A model generated the notes under the pieces. It did not search any database. It worked only from the letters and a program-made list of their open reading frames with translations, and was not told the origin of the DNA. Below are positions 58,791 to 64,000 of a DNA stretch of 64,000 nucleotides, in pieces. Source of the stretch: Phyto melanocephala (Eukaryota > Arthropoda > Insecta > Diptera > Rhinophoridae); contig OW799234.1 in NCBI GenBank assembly GCA_941918925.1, forward strand, positions 81,320,997 through 81,384,996. Direction: 5' to 3'. Each line of letters begins with the position of its first letter. The stretch's first letter is position 1. The translations under genes were made by a program, and so were the position numbers.

Positions 58791-59018
58791 TTGAAGTTTT
58801 CTACGGGTGACGACAGGGTGGGTGCTTTAAGCGAGGCGATGCTACAAAATTACAATCTGGCAAATTTTTTTGCTTGTATTTGGTTTTGTTGTACGAAAAT
58901 AGATAGAAGTAAAAAGTTGTCATTCATTGATGCTACAAGCCGCTTTGTTGCGCCCACTCTGACCTTGTTTGCTGCATTACACATATTTGGTCAATATTGG
59001 GTACCTGTGGTAAATTGA
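58791..59018 (+). other. Open frame of 75 codons in family F, unrecognised
   Basis: Less AT-rich than its surroundings and open: GALSEAMLQNYNLANFFACI, W, FCCTKIDRSKKLSFIDATSR. It lies between the transposase-like gene and the right TIR and overlaps the inner edge of that TIR. I do not recognise it. It could be a second gene of the element, captured sequence or chance. Confidence 0.3.
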
Positions 59019-59546
59019 CAATAAAATCTACACTTCTTAACCGATTTTTATAATTTACAGCTTTTTTTATTTTTAAGACAAGTAGTTCTCAGAACAAAGT
59101 TTAAAATATTGAATATTTGCCTCATAATTTTTTTAATTTTATTTTTAAATTGAAAAATATTACGAATTTTGCACGAAAAAATTTTTTTTCTCCATTAATT
59201 TCTAAATAACTCAAAAACAATAAAAGATAGAGAAAAATTGTATTCAACTAAAATAAATACAATTTTGTTACACATTTTTTGGTGTTTTATTTTTGAAAAT
59301 CAGATGACTGGTTCTCGAGTTAGGAGGAAATAAGTCTCCGTACCTGACTAATTTAGGGGGGAAAATTTGCCACGCCCATAAAAAAAAATCCCGATCTGAT
59401 GAAAAAAAACCGACAACGGATTTGAGTTCAGCGCGTCAAAATCCATATAGTCCACATAGTTTTATTAAATGGGAAGACAAAAAATTATTTTTTGCAGAGC
59501 AGTGTAATCGGTAAGCCAAGATGATGTATAAAATAATAAAGAATTA

Positions 59547-59674
59547 CTGCTGTGTTTATAAAAAATATTTTACGTTTATTAAGGGCTTATTTAACAGATG
59601 TTGTATAGAAATTTGTCAAATAATCCTTAAATAAACCTTAAATAAACTTTAACTATTTTTTATGAATACGGCAG
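59547..59674. mobile_element. Foldback MITE, copy 2
   Basis: Same foldback as 16927-17042 (CTGC(C/T)GT.TT.ATAAAA arms, GGGCTTATTTAACAGATG centre) with TTA on both sides (59544-59546 and 59675-59677). The right arm has a small internal duplication (TTAAATAAACC). Confidence 0.82.
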
Positions 59675-60099
59675 TTATTGTTTACAACATTTTCTATTAA
59701 TTGGCTAATTGATTTATTTTTAAGTTTAGATTATAATTTTTCTAAGAACCAAAATATTTCTATCATTTGAAAAAGTTTTATTGAAAGAAAAATTAAAAAA
59801 AAATATTTTTTTGCAGGATTTAATTTTGAAATATAAGTTGAATAAAATTTTGATTAATCATGAAAAAAGGGAGGTGAATTTAAAAAAAAAGGTCAATGAG
59901 CAGAATAAAGTAAGTAAAAGGTTTACCAAAATTACCACAATATTTGAATTTGGCGCCATTTGTGTAGTAAAGTGTTGGCAATCCTTTTAAAAATTCAACA
60001 AATGACAATTAGGGTTACTAAAAATCGAGCGTTACAATATTTAACTACGTGTCTACATTATTTAAATATATCAAATTTTTCAAACCTTAAACCACCAAA

Positions 60100-60945
60100 T
60101 TAAAATCCGTGATCCAAAAAATTATTTTTGAAAAAACGTAACAAGTAATGTATATGAGCACCAAACTGAGCAAACTAGCTGAGATATGAGCACTAAAACA
60201 TAACTGCTTCGGAGATTTTTCTAAAAATTGTAAACAAAAATTAATTTTCTTACAACTTTACTACGTTTCAGTGTGCCCGGTGGACTAGTCAGTAGTGTGC
60301 TGGTCTGCTAAATTGGGGGTTGCGGGTTCGATTCCTGCCAGAGACTCTGGTGTTGTCTGCTTCTCTTCTCTCTTTTCTATTCTATTCTTACTTTTCTATT
60401 CAGGTATCACAATGGGATTAATAGAATGGACCCAAGTGAGCTGCACAACAGCTTCCTGTTCTACCTAACCTTACCTACTACGTTTCAGTACAACCTACCA
60501 ATATGGGTATCAAATGAAAGAGCTGGACTATACCAATATAACGGACTAAAAAAACAATTAAAATCCATGATGGGCGGTGCTACAAAATGGCGGTCCATAA
60601 ATGTATATATGAAACATATCTGGTATTTCAAAAGGTACTCCCGTGACCCCCTAAAATATTGGTTTCAAATAAAAGGGCTTGACCAATAGAATACATTAAA
60701 CCAATAAAAAAAATCCACAAACGAACGGAATATTTCTTTAACAACATTAATATGCGTATCAAATCAAAGCGCTTGACACTTAGAATACTATGGGTATCAA
60801 AAAATAAGGAAAATGGCAAATAACATGATATTTAAAATTAAAATTAAACTACAAAAACGTTACTATACATATTAAACATATGTACATGATGATGAAGGGT
60901 ATTATCAGATTCGGCACAGCCGAATATATCACTTATAATTGTGAA
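60100..60945 (+). mobile_element. Mini-me-like variant, 3' part, hosting a SINE
   Basis: Shows the AGCTGAGATATGAGCA phrase near 60177 (found in the other copies), repeated GGTATCAAAT..AAGAGCT-type units, and a 3' end GAAGGGTATTATCAG, hairpin ATTCGGCACAGCCGAAT, then CACTTATAATTG. The 5' end is unclear. The SINE at 60273 is inserted within it. Confidence 0.6.
60273..60475 (+). mobile_element. tRNA-derived SINE with 14-bp TSD
   Basis: The 5' part holds a Pol III promoter: an A-box-like GTGGACTAGTCAGTAGTG and a canonical B box GGTTCGATTCC, with GCCC at the start as in a tRNA. A pyrimidine-rich middle (TCTCTTCTCTCTTTTC) is followed by a tail CAGGTATCACAATGGG.. ACCCAAGTGAGC .. TACCTAACCTTACC. TACTACGTTTCAGT flanks both sides exactly (60259-60272 and 60476-60489). 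The tail resembles the 3' UTR of the LINE at 6.9-7.7 kb. Very well preserved, so recent. Confidence 0.93.
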
Positions 60946-61319
60946 TACTGTTTGTTATAATTGATATTTTTTTTAACTATTTTTTAGTCAAACCCATCTA
61001 TTCTTATTTATTTAATAGAACCATTTTTATAGTTGAACCAAAATATTTAAAAAAATTAAATAATAATTTAAATAATGTAATTAAAATTTATATTTATTTT
61101 TTCTCTGTACCTAATGATATTTTTAATTATTATTTAAAATGAAAACAAACTGGCGTAAAACTGGCATCTTATTTTGAGGAACTGGTTTCAGTACAAACAT
61201 CGTAACACATTTAAAAACTCTTTGCGACATATCTATACTTGGGTATGTGTTAGAATTTTGTGCAAGCATTACTCAAGGGTAAACTTTTTATACGGAACTG
61301 TCTTGTCATTGCATAATCA

Positions 61320-61720
61320 TTGAGGACGCATAGATAATATGGTAAAGAGATAGCTAACAACCTGGATTAGCGAAATGGTAAAAGTTTATCCCCATAATTA
61401 CGAAAATGTAGTCAAGGGTATACATATTTATAAAAAAAAAGTCTATTGCCAGCCATTGTCGGACATTCGCATACCACATGCGCCGCTGTCTCAGCAGTCT
61501 CAAGGCACATTCTGCAAACATCATCCTCCACAACCCCGATCCTGTGCAGATGTTATTTGAAGATGCCATGCCCTGCGACCAAGGTAGTTATCAAGCTAAG
61601 GGTTGTCCGATTATATCCGAGTACCCTGACGGCGTTTTTGCCAAGGGGCCTTTCGAGCACCGTACGTGTCTACATGTGGTCGTTCCATCCACCTTCTCCC
61701 GCACCTAGTCAAATGTAAAT
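61320..61720 (-). pseudogene. LINE ORF2 C-terminal fragment
   Basis: Minus-strand reading: VRVLGYNRTTLSLITTLVAG, H, GIFK (stop) HLHRIGVVEDDVCRMCLETA, ETAAHVVCECPTMAGNRLF. The GH..L..HL..IG....C..C.E..ET..H....CP....R pattern is the Cys/His segment at the end of Jockey/I/R1-type ORF2. One in-frame stop. It differs from the 51.3 kb family. Plus-strand frames at 61446-61718 are shadows. Confidence 0.85.
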
Positions 61721-63083
61721 ACCACTTTAACAAATTATTAAAGAAAAAATCAATAACTGATCATAACTCACAACAATCGATTTGAGACTTATTTATAAAG
61801 CACAAAAAAAAATGTCTACAAGATTAGTTCTTAACGTAGCTTATAAATATTCAATATAAAGACACGCCAGACAAATACAATATATTATTAACAAGTATTA
61901 GGTTTGGATGGTATTCTTAGTTAAATATGTGTAAAAATGTAAGCAAGAGATGAATGGCCTTGTTAAAAGTAAAAATATTGCAAATTGAAAGTTTTGCATT
62001 ACAAAGAATAAGTCATACCCTGCAGATAATGCTACTATCATAAATGCATGTTAAGTACACTCTTAAATGGTCTAAGACCAGTTTAAAGGTTTTGCAAGCA
62101 TACGGATAATATATGATCGATTTAACATTACAATGTTCCAGGGCTGAATTATATAACCGATCGGAGTAGTTTCAAAACTACTCTTTGTCACTACTCAATG
62201 GATCACTATCACCTACACCACTTGACAACACTATACGTAAACGTAAAAACACGTTTAAAAATGATATAGTCTATGACTGCATTACATAAGCCAATATTGT
62301 TAGCAGTCTATTTCAGCTATAATGGACCAACTAGTACAATATTATCTGTAGGGTGTTTTATTTGCAAACGGTTGACATGCAGAAATAATAACTGACTTTG
62401 ACAACTAAGGGAAAATTAAGAGTTTACTATGTTCAGACATAAAAATTATTTAATTGAGCACTTAGTACTTAGTCAGGTTCCACTGAACAGACCTCGCAAG
62501 GCTATTCAATGAGAAAACACAATCCTAGACAATAGATGCGTTCTTTTAATTTTTAAAAGTTTTTTTTTCAACAGTCTATTTAAAACATGTGATTTTGAAT
62601 TTTGTCAAATAAAAGCAAAAATAAATATAAAATTAAGTTTGAATGATTTTTTTTAATTAACTTTAAAAAAAAGAGAAAAGCAAATGAATCACCACAAAAT
62701 TTTTTTAAGAGATATTTTCGGGATATTATAGAAGTAAACAAAAGAATCTGGCAATAAAAACTTAAAGGAAAAAGAATACGAAAAGCTATAATATATATAA
62801 AGAGTTACCGATATTTTGATTAAATAAAACTTTTATCGAAAGTACCTTTTATAAAACAAATATCTTTAAATTTAAAAAAAATATTTTTAGTTGTCAAATG
62901 CCAACTGAGTAAATTTAGTTGAATATGTGCAAACACTTAATTCGACAACTCAATTTAAATCTTATTAACCTCAAAAGCAATGTATATCTGAACATAGTAT
63001 TAATAGTCTTATATGAAGTCTTATCATGGTGAAATAAAATAAGTATTTAAGGTATGAAATTATGATTTTTAGTTTCTACTTAC

Positions 63084-63315
63084 TTATTCAATTTAATTTT
63101 TGGACATTGGCACTCTAAATTTTTACGCGGCACCAGCCACATCATATGACCTCTGCTCAGCATTGAGCTCGTTGTGCCAGACATGGCGTTTCGTTTGAAT
63201 ATCGTTTGAATGTTGATTTCGTATTTAAAAATTTCATTTTGTCGTTCGATTGAGAATTTCTCAGTACTAATGTCCTGTGAAGCACGATCATGGCCTATAA
63301 CTTTGGCAAGAATTG
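63084..63315 (-). CDS. Netrin, penultimate coding exon (start of NTR domain)
   Basis: Minus-strand reading after an AG acceptor (TTCTAG|CA): ILAKVIGHDRASQDISTEKF, SIERQNEIFKYEINIQTIFK, R, NAMSGTTSSMLSRGHMMWLV, PRKNLECQCPKIKLN, then AA|GTAAGT. It has the NTR features AK(V/I)...., YEINIQTIFKR, a Trp/Leu-Val strand and the C.CP.(I/L)K motif just before the last exon. 232 nt, entering with 2 nt of a split codon (probably Ala) and leaving with 2 nt of Lys. No lesion. The laminin N and EGF-like exons lie beyond the right edge of the window. Confidence 0.92.
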
Positions 63316-63445
63316 CTAGAATTTATAGAAAGAAAAAAAAAAAACCAAAATATATTAAATTTTAAAAGTTTTTATATAAAAAAATTAGAAAAGAAAATAA
63401 ATTATATTATATTTAATTTCTTTTTCTATTGTTTGAACTATGAAG

Positions 63446-63563
63446 GCGATAGACACCGAACAGTGAATTCTTGTATGTCAGAATAAATATTAAATTATTT
63501 TAATAACAAACACACATGGCACGGTGTTTTAATAATAAATAATTTATTGTTTGGTGTCTATCA
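63446..63563. repeat. Small TIR element or MITE (about 118 bp)
   Basis: GCGATAGACACCGAACA on the left and TGTTTGGTGTCTATC on the right are inverted with one or two mismatches. AT-rich interior. TSD not clear. Confidence 0.6.
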
Positions 63564-63605
63564 TCCCTGAGAGTACATGTGAGTTGAGTAAAAATTAACT
63601 ATAGC

Positions 63606-63829
63606 GGAAATCACCCTTCGTTGTAAAAAGATCATGCAAATGTTGCAGACTATAGCAAACGTTGCTTTTGAAAGTTTCCAACTATTTTTAGTATTGGCAA
63701 TAAGAGCTTGTGTGGGAAAGGTAATTTTAGTGTCTACTGTTTTTGTGGTGTTGCATACTTTAGAACATATACTAGACTCGCAAGATCTGCAACATTTGCA
63801 TGATCTTTTTACAACGAAGGGGGATTTCC
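63606..63829. mobile_element. MITE with about 42-bp TIRs (224 bp)
   Basis: Left arm GGAAATCACCCTTCGTTG then TAAAAAGATCATGCAAATG; the right arm is the complement with one mismatch. The plus-strand frame at 63634-63843 spans both arms and is not a gene. TSD not certain. Confidence 0.82.
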
Positions 63830-64000
63830 ACTTATGTTTTTAGTACTGCCAACAGAAAAATGGATATAGAAAGCATAAGACATTTATATTCAAAATACAA
63901 AGAAACTGTTACTTGATATACATTTTTATTGCTATGCTTCCCATTTTATAGGTTTCCGTAATTGTAACATAAATAGTGGCTTTTAAATCTAACATGAGTA

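Larger units (their letters stand above)
56515..59504 (+). mobile_element. Family F element: 2.99 kb with TIRs of about 500 bp
   Basis: Starts CACTGCTCTGCA and ends with its complement. TAA flanks both sides (56512-56514 and 59505-59507), a 3-bp TSD. The inverted repeats extend about 510 bp inward (56515-57028 and 58990-59504), with shared blocks such as TATGTGGACTATATGGAT, GGGCGTGGCAAATTTT, GAACCAGTCATC and TTTATTGTCAATTTACC. Between the arms lies a decayed transposase-like gene (57329-58677) and a further open frame (58791-59018). CAC..GTG ends with 3-bp TSD suggest the CMC/Chapaev-3 or Zator neighbourhood. I cannot decide, and the family may be undescribed. Confidence 0.85.
56416..63083 (-). 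other. Netrin intron (6.67 kb) filled with transposons
   Basis: Minus-strand donor AA|GTAAGT at 63083 and acceptor (T)nCAG| at 56416. It holds the family F element, a foldback MITE, a SINE, a mini-me-like tail and a LINE tail. 61721-63083 shows nothing else I can support beyond a small hairpin near 62164 (GAGTAGTTTCAAAACTACTC). Confidence 0.9.
63316..64000 (-). other. Netrin upstream intron (partial)
   Basis: Intronic sequence upstream of the 63084-63315 exon, running off the window. Contains the two small TIR elements listed separately. Confidence 0.8.

Noticed and set aside
60275..60350. Possible tRNA gene (A and B boxes, GGTTCGATTCC)
   Set aside because: No acceptor stem closes and the sequence continues into a LINE-like tail with TSDs, so it is a tRNA-derived SINE.
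61446..61718. Plus-strand frames near 61.5 kb
   Set aside because: Antisense to a LINE C-terminal segment with a clear Cys/His pattern on the minus strand.
63634..63843. 69-codon open frame
   Set aside because: It spans both arms of a MITE, so the frame is a by-product of the inverted repeat.

Overview
The window is animal nuclear DNA, very AT-rich, from a higher fly (Diptera, Brachycera). Three things point there. Two spliced exons encode the C-terminal NTR domain of a fly-type Netrin. Several dispersed repeats carry GTCY microsatellites and a 3' TTCGGC/GCCGAA hairpin, like the dipteran mini-me/DINE-1 group. The transposon remnants (DD37E and DD41D mariners, I-like LINEs) are common in flies. 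I see no prokaryotic genes, CRISPR array, rRNA or functional tRNA.

Host gene: a Netrin gene runs on the minus strand. Its last coding exon is at 56274-56415 and the preceding exon at 63084-63315, separated by a 6.7 kb intron full of transposons. Everything left of about 56.2 kb is downstream of Netrin, and I found no other host exon there.

Layout: 2.1-4.0 kb, a TIR element with 3-bp target duplication (family E, copy 1). 5.2-6.2 kb, a DD37E transposase broken only by a 25-bp tandem duplication. 7-10.7 kb, LINE pieces, a mini-me/DINE-like element, a mariner scrap and a SINE head. 12-15.7 kb, three DUF4817/DD41D-type mariner remnants, one with a 317-codon open frame lacking its first catalytic Asp. 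16.2-16.7 kb, a solo LTR. 18.8-19.3 kb, a pogo/Tigger-like element. 20.4-28 kb, mini-me-like elements hosting a Helitron and a mariner, then a LINE split by an 8-bp-TSD element. 28-33 kb, LINE tails, a hAT-like element and a hAT transposase tail. 35-40 kb, paired mini-me copies, a TIR element in two inverted copies, a Helitron and a foldback. 42.5-43.5 kb, a hAT-like element with a small intact spliced frame. 44-49.4 kb, a mariner pseudogene, a mini-me fragment, a MITE and a Helitron. 50.8-54.4 kb, a mariner hit by a LINE and then by family E copy 2. 56.5-59.5 kb, inside the Netrin intron, a 3.0 kb element (family F) with roughly 500-bp TIRs and a decayed transposase-like gene, followed by a foldback, a SINE with 14-bp TSDs and another LINE tail. 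Two small TIR elements lie upstream of the second exon.

The strongest candidates for something under-described are family F, family E, whose subterminal DNA resembles F although its coding trace belongs to a different protein family, and the spliced 64-aa frame inside the 42.5 kb hAT-like element. Relative ages follow from nesting. All family assignments rest on reading motifs by eye, without database searches.
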